Positions 25,081-32,792 of a stretch of 55,669 nt of DNA are shown piece by piece. The DNA lies in contig JAKITW010000009.1 in the NCBI GenBank assembly GCA_021647905.1, forward strand, positions 1 through 55,669, written 5' to 3'. The notes beneath the pieces are model-generated. The model made no database searches. It was not told the DNA's origin and worked only from the letters and a program-made list of their open reading frames with translations. A program made the position numbers and the translations under genes. The DNA comes from Desulfobacterales bacterium. GTDB taxonomy: Bacteria > Desulfobacterota > Desulfobulbia > Desulfobulbales > BM004. Within the stretch, counting starts at the first letter, position 1, and each line of letters starts with the position of its first letter.

Positions 25081-26055
25081 ATGGAACAGTTACCAGAGCA
25101 GATCGCCGCCCGCCTGGCAGACCATCCGGTGATCCGGAGTATCCGCCGCAAGCCCAGGCTGTTTACCGATACCGCGGATTTTACCGCCATCGACTATGGC
25201 GATATCATCCTGCTGGACGGCCGCTATTTCCTGGTCACCGGCTATACCCGGGAGGGGCGGTTCGGGGTTGACGACCAGCCCAAGCAATGGGTGCCCCGGG
25301 TGGAGGACCTGGCCAGCGGCCAGCGGTTGATTCTCAAGCTGGTCTTTCATGAGACCTTTTCCATAACCGTCGGCGGCTATACGATCCCCTGTTTCCGGAA
25401 CCCGGAAAAAGAGGCGCGGATTCTCGAAATGGTCCGGGGCAACAGCCGTTTCATGCAGGGCTACGGCGTCCGGGACGCCGGCGGCAACCTGGTCCGCGTC
25501 CTTGATGTCATTGTCGGCCGGCGGCTGGACAAGTATATCTATAAGAGCAACGCGCTCCATCGGCAGTACCATGAGGAGGAGTTGCCCGGCATACTGCGGG
25601 AATTCCTGGGCTGCACCGGGGCCATCGCCATGCTGCACGCCAATGGGTTGCGGCACGGCGACATCCGGCGGGACCACATCTTTGTCGAGTATGGGACCAA
25701 TACCTTCAAGTGGATTGATTTTGATTATGATTTTTATCTCCCGGAACGGCCTTTTGTCCTGGACGTGCTTGAACTGGGCAACCTGCTGATGTTCCTGGTG
25801 GGACGCGGCAACTACTATTCCCGCGATGTTCTCGCCCATCCGGAAATGGGGAAGCGGGTCATGGATACCATCATCCCGGATGACATGTCCCTGCTGTCCA
25901 GGAACAAGGTCGTTAACCTGCGGAAACTTTTTCCTTACATCTCCAAGGAATTGAACGACATCTTTCTCCACTTTTCCACGGCAAGTCCGGTTTTCTACGA
26001 TACTGCCGAAGAGTTCCATGAAGACCTGAAGCGTTATGTGGACACCCTTGGTTAG
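25081..26055 (+). CDS. Protein-kinase-fold protein
   Basis: A 324-residue cytosolic protein with a kinase-like core: LILKLVFHETF may hold the ATP-binding Lys, HGDIRRDHIFV is the catalytic loop (HxDxxxxH/N variant) and WIDFDYDF the metal-binding DFG-equivalent (DFD). Such lipopolysaccharide-kinase or RIO-like proteins phosphorylate proteins or small molecules; substrate unknown. It stands 79 bases after the Sat paralogue and 81 before aroB, so the three may be cotranscribed. Confidence 0.75.
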   Translation: MEQLPEQIAARLADHPVIRSIRRKPRLFTDTADFTAIDYGDIILLDGRYFLVTGYTREGRFGVDDQPKQWVPRVEDLASGQRLILKLVFHETFSITVGGYTIPCFRNPEKEARILEMVRGNSRFMQGYGVRDAGGNLVRVLDVIVGRRLDKYIYKSNALHRQYHEEELPGILREFLGCTGAIAMLHANGLRHGDIRRDHIFVEYGTNTFKWIDFDYDFYLPERPFVLDVLELGNLLMFLVGRGNYYSRDVLAHPEMGKRVMDTIIPDDMSLLSRNKVVNLRKLFPYISKELNDIFLHFSTASPVFYDTAEEFHEDLKRYVDTLG

Positions 26056-26136
26056 AAATGTTTTATCTCGCTCCCCGGAAAGCCGTTGTCCGGAACCGGG
26101 TATATTGACAAAAATTTAGTTGAGGAACCGCTGCTG

Positions 26137-27243
26137 ATGAAGGAACTCCATGTGGGCCTGGGAGACCGGGCCTATCCCATAAAAATTGAAGAGGGTCTCC
26201 TGGCCCGGGTCGGGTCGGAATTGAAAAATAATCCAGTGGCCAAGCGCTATGCGGTGATTGCCGATGACCAGGTGGCCGGGCTTTTCGGCGAGACGCTGAT
26301 CTCTTCCCTGGCCGATGCCGATATCCCGGCCGAACTGATCACCTTCCCCCATGGCGAGGCGAGCAAACACCTGGCCACTGTCGCCGCACTGGCCAGCCGT
26401 CTGGCCCGACTCGGGTTCGACCGGGGTGACGGCCTGATCGGTCTGGGCGGCGGGGTGACCGGTGACATCACCGGTTTCCTGGCGGCAATCTACATGCGGG
26501 GGATTGGTTTCGTCCAGGTGCCGACCACCCTGCTGGCCCAGGTGGACAGCTCGGTCGGCGGCAAGACCGGGGTGGATATCCCCGAGGGCAAGAATCTGGT
26601 AGGCGCCTTTTATCAGCCCCGGGCGGTGTACATCGACAGCCGGGCGCTTAATGTCCTGCCTGAGGCGGAACTGTTGAACGGACTGGCCGAGGTGATCAAG
26701 TACGGGGTGATCAAGGATCGTGATTTTTTTAATTTTCTCGATCAAAAGCGGGAGGCGATCCTGGCCCGGGAACTGCCGATGCTGGAAGAGGTGATAAAGA
26801 CCTGCTGCGCGATCAAGGCCCGGGTGGTGGAGGCCGACGAGCGGGAGGCCGATCTGCGCCGGATCCTGAATTTCGGCCATACCATCGGCCATGCGGTGGA
26901 GGCGGCTTCGAACTACACCCTGGCCCACGGTTCCGCCGTGGCCATCGGCATGGTTGCCGCGGCCGAACTGGCCAGGCACAAGGGACTGCTTGCCGCGGCT
27001 GAGGCGGAGCGGATCCGGGTGTTGATCTCGGCCTACGGTCTGCCGGTGGCCGTTCCGCCGGAGTATGATTGTCGGCAGATTATCGGCTTTCTGAAAACCG
27101 ACAAGAAAACCGTGGCCGGTCGCACCTTTTTTGTCCTGCCCACCACCATCGGCAAGGTGGTGATCACCGACGACGTGGCCGAGGACCTTATTCTCCAGGT
27201 GCTGGTAAACGCTTACCGGCCGGTGGTTTCCGTAAATCTGTAG
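26137..27243 (+). CDS. aroB: 3-dehydroquinate synthase
   Basis: Second step of the shikimate pathway, converting DAHP to 3-dehydroquinate with NAD and a divalent metal. Signatures: GDGLIGLGGGVTGDITGF, PTTLLAQVDSSVGGKTGV, LAEVIKYGVIKD, and metal-ligand segment LNFGHTIGHAVE. From ATG 26137 (TGAGGA RBS) it has 368 residues, normal for AroB. The last eight residues and stop codon fall inside dispersed repeat R2, so the C-terminus may have been slightly remodelled. Confidence 0.96.
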   Translation: MKELHVGLGDRAYPIKIEEGLLARVGSELKNNPVAKRYAVIADDQVAGLFGETLISSLADADIPAELITFPHGEASKHLATVAALASRLARLGFDRGDGLIGLGGGVTGDITGFLAAIYMRGIGFVQVPTTLLAQVDSSVGGKTGVDIPEGKNLVGAFYQPRAVYIDSRALNVLPEAELLNGLAEVIKYGVIKDRDFFNFLDQKREAILARELPMLEEVIKTCCAIKARVVEADEREADLRRILNFGHTIGHAVEAASNYTLAHGSAVAIGMVAAAELARHKGLLAAAEAERIRVLISAYGLPVAVPPEYDCRQIIGFLKTDKKTVAGRTFFVLPTTIGKVVITDDVAEDLILQVLVNAYRPVVSVNL

Positions 27244-27262
27244 CCCCTGGTGAACGGTTACA
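27218..27262 (+). repeat. Dispersed repeat R2, copy B
   Basis: A 45-bp sequence matching 18773-18817 (inverted) with two differences. It covers the aroB stop codon and runs into the downstream gap, preceded by GTAAACGCTTAC. Confidence 0.75.
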
Positions 27263-27297
27263 AACCCGGGGCGTTGGCGGGCGGCAAGCCGGTCTGT

Positions 27298-27642
27298 TCA
27301 GGAACTGGAGGTGTCTTCGACCACAAAAGGAGTACAGCGGATGGCAATGCTTCTCTTCTTTATCCAGATCCGGACCATGGGGATGGTTACGCCCTGGGGG
27401 GTGACGATATTGGCAAGCTCTTCCACCCGGGCGATGTCCGCGGTCTTGAACTCGAGGTAGGAGGTGCTGCTGCTGCCCGGGTCAACGACAAGGATGACTT
27501 TTGTTTTCTTGTCGTAGGGATGCTGGCGCGGCGCGCCGGAAAAGGGGACATGGGTTCTGAGGAATCGAGCGGGATCGCCCGGTTCTTCAAGCTTTTGAAG
27601 TTCAAGCAGTGTCCTTGCCTGGGGGAAAAGGGTTAACGGCAT
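27298..27642 (-). CDS. Small conserved protein, possibly the Desulfobacterota 'Ppa' family
   Basis: A 114-residue cytosolic protein without Cys clusters or membrane segments. Features seen: THVPFSGAPRQHPYD, KVILVVDP, TSYLEFKTADI and MVRIWIKKRSIAIRCTPFVVEDT. I recall similar short proteins in sulfate reducers filed as inorganic pyrophosphatase Ppa, but the canonical family I or II PPase active-site pattern is not visible, so I treat that label as unproven. Two kilobases from the sat pair, a role linked to pyrophosphate would make sense (inference only). Confidence 0.65.
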   Translation of the reverse strand: MPLTLFPQARTLLELQKLEEPGDPARFLRTHVPFSGAPRQHPYDKKTKVILVVDPGSSSTSYLEFKTADIARVEELANIVTPQGVTIPMVRIWIKKRSIAIRCTPFVVEDTSSS

Positions 27643-27699
27643 GGCTTTTCTCCTAAAGAGTAAACAAGGTCGCGGTCTCGAGGCTGATATTACTCCGGG

Positions 27700-28062
27700 T
27701 CAGGTCTTGAGCCAATGGGAAAATTCGCGGTTGAATTCCTCGCTGTCGCCCATGTTGAGTTCAACCAGCCGGCGCAGGTGGGTAATGGTCTCGATATCCT
27801 GGCTGATGAATTTTAACCCGTACTCGTTCCCGTCGTCGGAGTGGACCAGTTCCACCTTGAAATTCATGGAGATCTCAGAGGCGGGCAGGCGGATTTCAAG
27901 ATCACAAATCTCTCCCCGGTGAACCGGCGGCAAGGTGTCGAACCGGAGCAGGGCGCCGTTCAGCGAAATGTCCAGCAGGTCTCCCTGGTACGGGCTGTCG
28001 CCCACCTTGAGCATGCTGGTGGTGGAAAATTTTATCCGTTGAAAATTCCGTCTGTCGGCCAT
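27700..28062 (-). CDS. PilZ-domain protein
   Basis: A 120-residue single-domain PilZ protein, predicted to bind cyclic di-GMP through RRNFQRIKF near the N-terminus and DISLNGALL about 25 residues later (RxxxR and D/NxSxxG motifs). No output domain, so it acts by protein-protein contact, possibly in motility, pili or exopolysaccharide control. It lies 57 bases upstream of the small conserved gene on the same strand. Confidence 0.88.
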   Translation of the reverse strand: MADRRNFQRIKFSTTSMLKVGDSPYQGDLLDISLNGALLRFDTLPPVHRGEICDLEIRLPASEISMNFKVELVHSDDGNEYGLKFISQDIETITHLRRLVELNMGDSEEFNREFSHWLKT

Positions 28063-28188
28063 CGGCCCCTCCTTTGCCCCTCGTTCCGGTTCGTTCCTGA
28101 ATAAAAAACAACCCTGTCTCCGCGCGAACCTCTCCCTCAGGTTTGTCGATCTTCTGTAATTTAATCGGATACAGTCCTTGCTTCCAGT

Positions 28189-29061
28189 TTATTTTTTATG
28201 ATCCCGGCCACGGCCGAGTTCGATGGAATCAAGATAGTCCAGCACTTCCGCGGCCAGGTCCCGGCTGTCGACCAGGAGTGAGAACTCGTGGTTGGTCGTC
28301 AGGGCGGAATGGGTAAGATTATGACTGCCCACAAAGACGTATCGCTGGTCGATCACCACCAGCTTGGCGTGGGTGGTTACCGCCCGGGAGTCGAACCTGA
28401 CCTGGATGTGATTTTTGTGGAGCATTGCGGCCACGGTCCTGTTGGCGCTGTTGATGCTGTCGTCAAAACCGGATCTTTCCAGCAGCACCCGCACCGCCAC
28501 CCCCCGCCGGCGGGCCTTGATCAGCGCCTTGGCCACGGCCGTGGCCAGGTTGTTCGGTGAGTCGGTGGTCCTGAACAGGAACATCGTCAACCGGATCTTA
28601 TGCCGGGCGCGTTGGATCATGGGGAGGAGGAGTTCAAAATACTCGCGGTCAGGGAGGATCCTGATCTGACCGGGCCGGGTGAGAACCAGGCGGCGCAGCC
28701 GGGATGGTCCATGTCCGGCTGCACCGGAGTCCTTGCGGATATCAGGGTCGGAGGGGCCGGAGATTTTAAGGTAGGGCGCCATTGCGGCGAAGGTTTCAGG
28801 ACCGATCATCCGGCTTTCGAGAAGCTGCTCAAGGCTGGTGAACGGACCGTGGGCGCTCCGGTAGTCGATGATCATCCGGGCCTTTTTGATCCCGATAAAA
28901 GGCAGCAGCTCCAGCTCCGCCGCGGTGGCGGTGTTCACATTGAGTCGGCCATGGCCGGCCGTTGCCGGCCGGATGGTGAAATGACTGACAAGAAAGGGGA
29001 TGAAGAGAAGTACGATAACCGAGAGAAGAACGCTTGACCTGCGGATCGGAGCAACCATCAT
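28189..29061 (-). CDS. Helix-hairpin-helix plus phospholipase D-like exported protein
   Basis: A 290-residue protein: N-terminal signal/anchor helix (about residues 10-32), a ComEA-type helix-hairpin-helix (RLNVNTATAAELELLPFIG, KKARMIIDYRSAHGPF) that binds DNA non-specifically, and one PLD-type HKD motif, HAKLVVIDQRYVFVGSHN. Single-HKD members of this kind are nucleases or phosphodiesterases acting as dimers; the HhH suggests DNA as substrate and possibly a role in DNA uptake or turnover outside the membrane. The start at 29061 has AAGGAG at four bases; the frame is open 34 codons upstream without coding character. Confidence 0.85.
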   Translation of the reverse strand: MMVAPIRRSSVLLSVIVLLFIPFLVSHFTIRPATAGHGRLNVNTATAAELELLPFIGIKKARMIIDYRSAHGPFTSLEQLLESRMIGPETFAAMAPYLKISGPSDPDIRKDSGAAGHGPSRLRRLVLTRPGQIRILPDREYFELLLPMIQRARHKIRLTMFLFRTTDSPNNLATAVAKALIKARRRGVAVRVLLERSGFDDSINSANRTVAAMLHKNHIQVRFDSRAVTTHAKLVVIDQRYVFVGSHNLTHSALTTNHEFSLLVDSRDLAAEVLDYLDSIELGRGRDHKK

Positions 29062-29147
29062 GGATCTCCTTGTCTCGATTCGGCGGTTTCGTTGCCCGGG
29101 CCGGTCAATGACTCGGGACCGGCCATTATTTGTCACAACGTAGTATG

Positions 29148-29183
29148 GGCCCTTGCGCGTCATTTCGCAAGGGCCATTTTTTT
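29148..29183 (+). terminator. Stray intrinsic terminator upstream of the PLD gene
   Basis: GGCCCTTGCG (29148-29157), 8-base loop, CGCAAGGGCC (29166-29175), then ATTTTTTT. Oriented rightwards, although no rightward gene ends nearby, so it may block antisense transcription or end an unseen small RNA. Confidence 0.55.
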
Positions 29184-29280
29184 GGCAAAGAAAAACAGAA
29201 TGTTACGTCTTTGCCGGACCGGGCCCGTGCGAGCATGAAAAAAAAAAGTGAATAAGGAGCAAGAAGATGCTTGTTTCCCA

Positions 29281-29307
29281 TTGACAATGGTAGTTATTTA
29301 TTATAAG
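29281..29307 (+). promoter_or_regulatory. Promoter of the 29.5-kb membrane-protein operon
   Basis: TTGACA at 29281-29286 and TATAAG at 29302-29307; the 15-base spacing is short. Faces the membrane-protein genes at 29494 and 30056. Confidence 0.45.
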
Positions 29308-29322
29308 TCACTCCATAGATAA

Positions 29323-29340
29323 TGAATGGTCGCTCATTCA
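29323..29340. promoter_or_regulatory. TetR-type operator candidate
   Basis: TGAATG-GTCGCT-CATTCA, a palindrome of the form often bound by TetR/AcrR-family repressors. It lies just downstream of the expected transcription start, positioned to block elongation or initiation. No TetR gene is in the window. Confidence 0.45.
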
Positions 29341-29493
29341 CCTCCTGTTTTTCCTTCCCGTTTTTCGCCTCAGGGCCGGGTTGTTGCGATAGAAGTTATC
29401 GGAGATGATCGCCTGCCGTCGCATGAGCCGTTTGTTGTCCAAGAAGGGCATTGAAAAGTGCCGCCTCAGTAATTATCACAGCACAGGCTAGTT
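29341..29493. other. Leader region before the 29.5-kb gene
   Basis: About 150 bases between the operator and the ATG at 29494. I see no further gene or structure. Confidence 0.4.
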
Positions 29494-30006
29494 ATGAGAT
29501 TGCCATCCATACTGGTTCGATCCCTTCCGGTTGTGAGCGTGGCCGCCGGCAGTGCCACGGCAGCGGTTTTGTTTCCCCAGCTTCTTTTCGCTTCCGGGGG
29601 GGGCGAGGGATCCGCTCAATTTTTCGTGGCCGCCTGGCTGGTCAGGGTGTGGCTGGGACTTGCCTCCGGGGCCACCATCATTATCGGGGTCATGTTGGCC
29701 CTGGACAGTTATTCTCCGCAACATATCAGCGAACCGGTACTCACCGAGGAGTCCCGGATCAAGATTGATAGGAAGTACCGGTTGAGCTACCGGAAGATCG
29801 GCGGCGGTCTTCTCTGTGTAGTGTTCGGCTGCGCGCTGCTGGTGAGCACGGTTTTTTTATTGCCGGACAAACGTACCGGTCACTCCGGTATCGGAAAGAT
29901 AATGGCCCGTTTTGAGATCGGGCAGGTCATTGATCATCAAAGTGTGGATATCGGCGGCCATGCCGCGGCGGACCGCCAACACGAGGAAGTTCGGAAACAG
30001 CGTTAG
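29494..30006 (+). CDS. Small integral membrane protein, function unknown
   Basis: A 170-residue protein with hydrophobic segments at about residues 8-32, 42-70 and 100-123, and a soluble, His/Gln/Arg-rich tail of about 45 residues ending HEEVRKQR. There are no cofactor motifs. It is followed 50 bases later by a 63-residue membrane protein with a strong RBS, and the pair ends at a hairpin before the CbcL-like cytochrome. Could be accessory to the electron-transfer genes (inference from position). Confidence 0.6.
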   Translation: MRLPSILVRSLPVVSVAAGSATAAVLFPQLLFASGGGEGSAQFFVAAWLVRVWLGLASGATIIIGVMLALDSYSPQHISEPVLTEESRIKIDRKYRLSYRKIGGGLLCVVFGCALLVSTVFLLPDKRTGHSGIGKIMARFEIGQVIDHQSVDIGGHAAADRQHEEVRKQR

Positions 30007-30055
30007 GCCGTAAGATAAAAAATACTGTCATCTTAAACATGGAGGAGGTTTTTAA

Positions 30056-30247
30056 ATGGGGATTTCGTTGACTGGTTGGTTTGGCTACATTTTCTTGGTC
30101 GCCTCGCTGCTTGCCACCTTCTCGCTTCTTTTTAAGTCAATGAAGGACGATTGGAGCGCGAAAGACAAGGTGAATCAGGTCGTGGTGTTGCTTGTACTCG
30201 CGATTCTGGGGGCAATGATCGGAGGTGCGCTTCTCATCGGCGGCTAG
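30056..30247 (+). CDS. Small two-helix membrane protein
   Basis: 63 residues with two membrane helices (about 7-27 and 41-61) joined by a charged loop FKSMKDDWSAKDKVNQ. RBS GGAGG is placed ten bases before the ATG. Looks like a small subunit of a membrane complex; no family recognised. Confidence 0.65.
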   Translation: MGISLTGWFGYIFLVASLLATFSLLFKSMKDDWSAKDKVNQVVVLLVLAILGAMIGGALLIGG

Positions 30248-30250
30248 CTG

Positions 30251-30281
30251 CCGTCCTTCGAGACCAAAGAAGGACGGATTT
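30251..30281 (+). terminator. Probable terminator after the small membrane genes
   Basis: CCGTCCTTC (30251-30259) and GAAGGACGG (30269-30277) form a 9-bp stem with a 9-base loop, followed only by ATTTGTTG. It starts four bases after the stop. Confidence 0.55.
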
Positions 30282-30623
30282 GTTGTGGAGCAAAGGCAAC
30301 TGGCTGCCGGCGATGGGGACGTGCCATGAACATCATTGACAAAACGGGTATTGCCCGGCGGGAAACGGAAACAGTGGCCTTGATGTTGAATGGTTGTGGC
30401 CCGTTGGTTTTTCCGTGGTCTCCGGCGCCAGCGGGTATCCATATAACCAACAAGAGAGCGTTTCAGTGCGTATGTGGGGGCAGTGATAAGGGTCAAGAAT
30501 TCGACTCCTCTTGTCGTCCATACTAACCAGAAATATGTGACCCCCGCCGGGTGAGTCGGCCCGGCATAATTGGCGGCAGCAGCTTCGCGGGGGGGATCAT
30601 AGAGGGTTTTGAGACGGGTGAAG
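30282..30623 (+). other. Leader region before the CbcL-like gene
   Basis: About 340 bases with no credible gene. A TTGACA (about 30338) lacks a matching -10. Complementary GTTGG/CCAAC segments near 30410 and 30450 and the GC-rich stretch just before the ATG suggest some RNA structure. Confidence 0.35.
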
Positions 30624-32669
30624 ATGACAACAATTCGCATCTTTTTTTTGATTTTATTCTTTGGGGGAGTTGTTCCTCTGAACCCTTTATTGGTGGTGAA
30701 CGCCTCGGCCATGGAGAATTCCGATTGCCTGGAATGCCATGGCGAAGATGGTTTATCGACAATTCGGGACGGGCATGAGGTTTCGCTCCATGTCAGCGCT
30801 GAAGGATATAGCGCCTCGGTTCACGGTGCCAATGAAATAAACTGTGTTGACTGCCACACCGATGCATCCGACGAGCATCCGGACGAACGGCAGGATCTGC
30901 AACCGGTTGACTGCGGAAGCTGCCACGACGGGGCGGGCGAGTTGTTTGCCGCCAGTATCCATGCCAGCAACTTCAAGACCGGCGGCCGGGCGGTGCGGTG
31001 CGCGGACTGCCATGGCACCCATGATATTCTGGGGGCGGCCGACCCACAGTCACGCATATATCCGCTCAACGTTCCCGCCACCTGCGGGACCTGTCATTCC
31101 GACCCCGGCAAGGTTGGCGTCGATGCAGCGGTTTCGGCCCAATACGAGCAAGGGCGGCACGGTGTCGCAACCAGTAAGGGGATGCTCGGCGCGGCAATCT
31201 GCACCGACTGCCATGGCAACCATGCCGTGCTGGCTGTTTCCGATTCCAGGTCACCTGCCAACCGGAAGAACATTGTCGCCACCTGCGGTGAATGTCACGC
31301 CGGGACGATGACCGCTTACAGCCGGAGCATTCATGGCATTGCCCGGAGCAAGGGAGACGAGGAGGCGCCCACCTGCGCCGATTGTCATAATCCCCATGAC
31401 ACCCGCCGGGTGGATAAACAGGATTTTCAACTTGGAATGGTGGGCACCTGCGGCAGCTGCCACCATGAGGATTTTATAACCTACCGGGCCTCGTATCACG
31501 GCCAGATTACCGGTCTCGGCTTTACCGGCCGGATGGCAAAATGTGTTGATTGCCACGGCGCCCATAATATCCTGCCCTCTGACAACCCGGCCTCGATGAT
31601 GAGCGCCGAGAACCGGTTGAACACCTGCCGGAAATGTCACCCCAGCGCCCGGGAAAAGTTTACCGGCTTTGCCCCGCATCTCAATCACCACGACAGGGAA
31701 AAATTTCCCGTGGAAACGGTGGTTTTCGGCCTGATGAGCGCCTTGTTGCTCAATACGTTCCTGTTCTTCAGCGTTCACACCCTGATGTGGTTCATCCGCT
31801 CGATGTTTGAAAAGCTTAAGAAACAGGGCCCCCCGCGTCTCGGCAATCCCACTGGCCGCTATTTCCTCCGGTTTAATTATTACCACCGGGTCACCCATTT
31901 CCTGATATTCACCAGTTTTGTGACCCTGACGCTGACCGGGCTGCCGCTCAAGTTCAACGAGTATGCCTGGGCCCAACGGTTGGCCCATCTGATGGGTGGA
32001 TATGAGGTCTGCGGGATTCTCCACCGGATGATGGGCGCGGTCACCTTCGGCTATTTTGCCATGCACCTCGGCTATGTCGCCTACCTGGCGATCAGCGGCA
32101 AGATGCGGGTTCGTGATATCTTATGGGGACCCCGTTCGATCGTGCCGCAGCCCAACGATGCAGTGGAACTGGTCGGCAATTTCAAGTGGTTCCTCGGCCT
32201 GGGTCCGAAGCCGAAATTCGGCCGGTTCACCTACTGGGAAAAATTTGATTACCTGGCGGTCTTCTGGGGGGTTGCGCTCATCGGCTTCAGCGGCCTGGTG
32301 CTCTGGATGCCTGAGCTGTTTACCCGCCTGTTGCCGGGCGAGGTGATCAACCTCGCCTGGATCATTCATTCGGATGAGGCCCTTCTGGCTGCGGGTTTTA
32401 TCTTCCTGATCCATTTTTACAACACCCATTTGCGGGTGGAGAAATTTCCCCTTGATCCTGTCATTCTTACCGGCAGAATTGATGAGGAGGAAATGCGGCA
32501 CGAACGGCCGAAAGAGTTCGCCCTGCGCCGGGAGGATGGTTCTCTGCGTGAGATTCAAACCACCAGGCCGCCGCTGTGGATGAATAATTTTGCCCGGGTC
32601 GTGGGCTGGACCTTCGTGTTCATCGGCTTTGCCCTGCTGATCGCGATGATCTCGGCGTTCTTTGTCTGA
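30624..32669 (+). CDS. CbcL-like fusion of 11-haem cytochrome c and b-type cytochrome
   Basis: A 681-residue membrane protein. After a signal/anchor (about 3-28) comes a periplasmic region with eleven CxxCH haem motifs (CLECH, CVDCH, CGSCH, CADCH, CGTCH, CTDCH, CGECH, CADCH, CGSCH, CVDCH, CRKCH), then from about residue 370 a HydC/FdnI-type b-cytochrome with His-bearing helices (NYYHRVTHF, CGILHRMMGAVTFGYFAMH, IHFYNTHLR). This architecture matches Geobacter CbcL, an inner-membrane quinol oxidase feeding extracellular electron transfer, though with more haems than the nine usually quoted. DUF1641 and SQR genes follow, suggesting electrons from sulfide as the input. Start ATG 30624. Confidence 0.85.
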   Translation: MTTIRIFFLILFFGGVVPLNPLLVVNASAMENSDCLECHGEDGLSTIRDGHEVSLHVSAEGYSASVHGANEINCVDCHTDASDEHPDERQDLQPVDCGSCHDGAGELFAASIHASNFKTGGRAVRCADCHGTHDILGAADPQSRIYPLNVPATCGTCHSDPGKVGVDAAVSAQYEQGRHGVATSKGMLGAAICTDCHGNHAVLAVSDSRSPANRKNIVATCGECHAGTMTAYSRSIHGIARSKGDEEAPTCADCHNPHDTRRVDKQDFQLGMVGTCGSCHHEDFITYRASYHGQITGLGFTGRMAKCVDCHGAHNILPSDNPASMMSAENRLNTCRKCHPSAREKFTGFAPHLNHHDREKFPVETVVFGLMSALLLNTFLFFSVHTLMWFIRSMFEKLKKQGPPRLGNPTGRYFLRFNYYHRVTHFLIFTSFVTLTLTGLPLKFNEYAWAQRLAHLMGGYEVCGILHRMMGAVTFGYFAMHLGYVAYLAISGKMRVRDILWGPRSIVPQPNDAVELVGNFKWFLGLGPKPKFGRFTYWEKFDYLAVFWGVALIGFSGLVLWMPELFTRLLPGEVINLAWIIHSDEALLAAGFIFLIHFYNTHLRVEKFPLDPVILTGRIDEEEMRHERPKEFALRREDGSLREIQTTRPPLWMNNFARVVGWTFVFIGFALLIAMISAFFV

Positions 32670-32792
32670 TAACGGCCGCGATAAACTCGGTCCTGACGCT
32701 AGGTTGAACCGCAGCACGAAATTTTTTTTGAGTATGGAAAAGTAAAGGGAAAGCTATGAAGGCAGTTTCGACACCTTACGGGGGCATCAACA

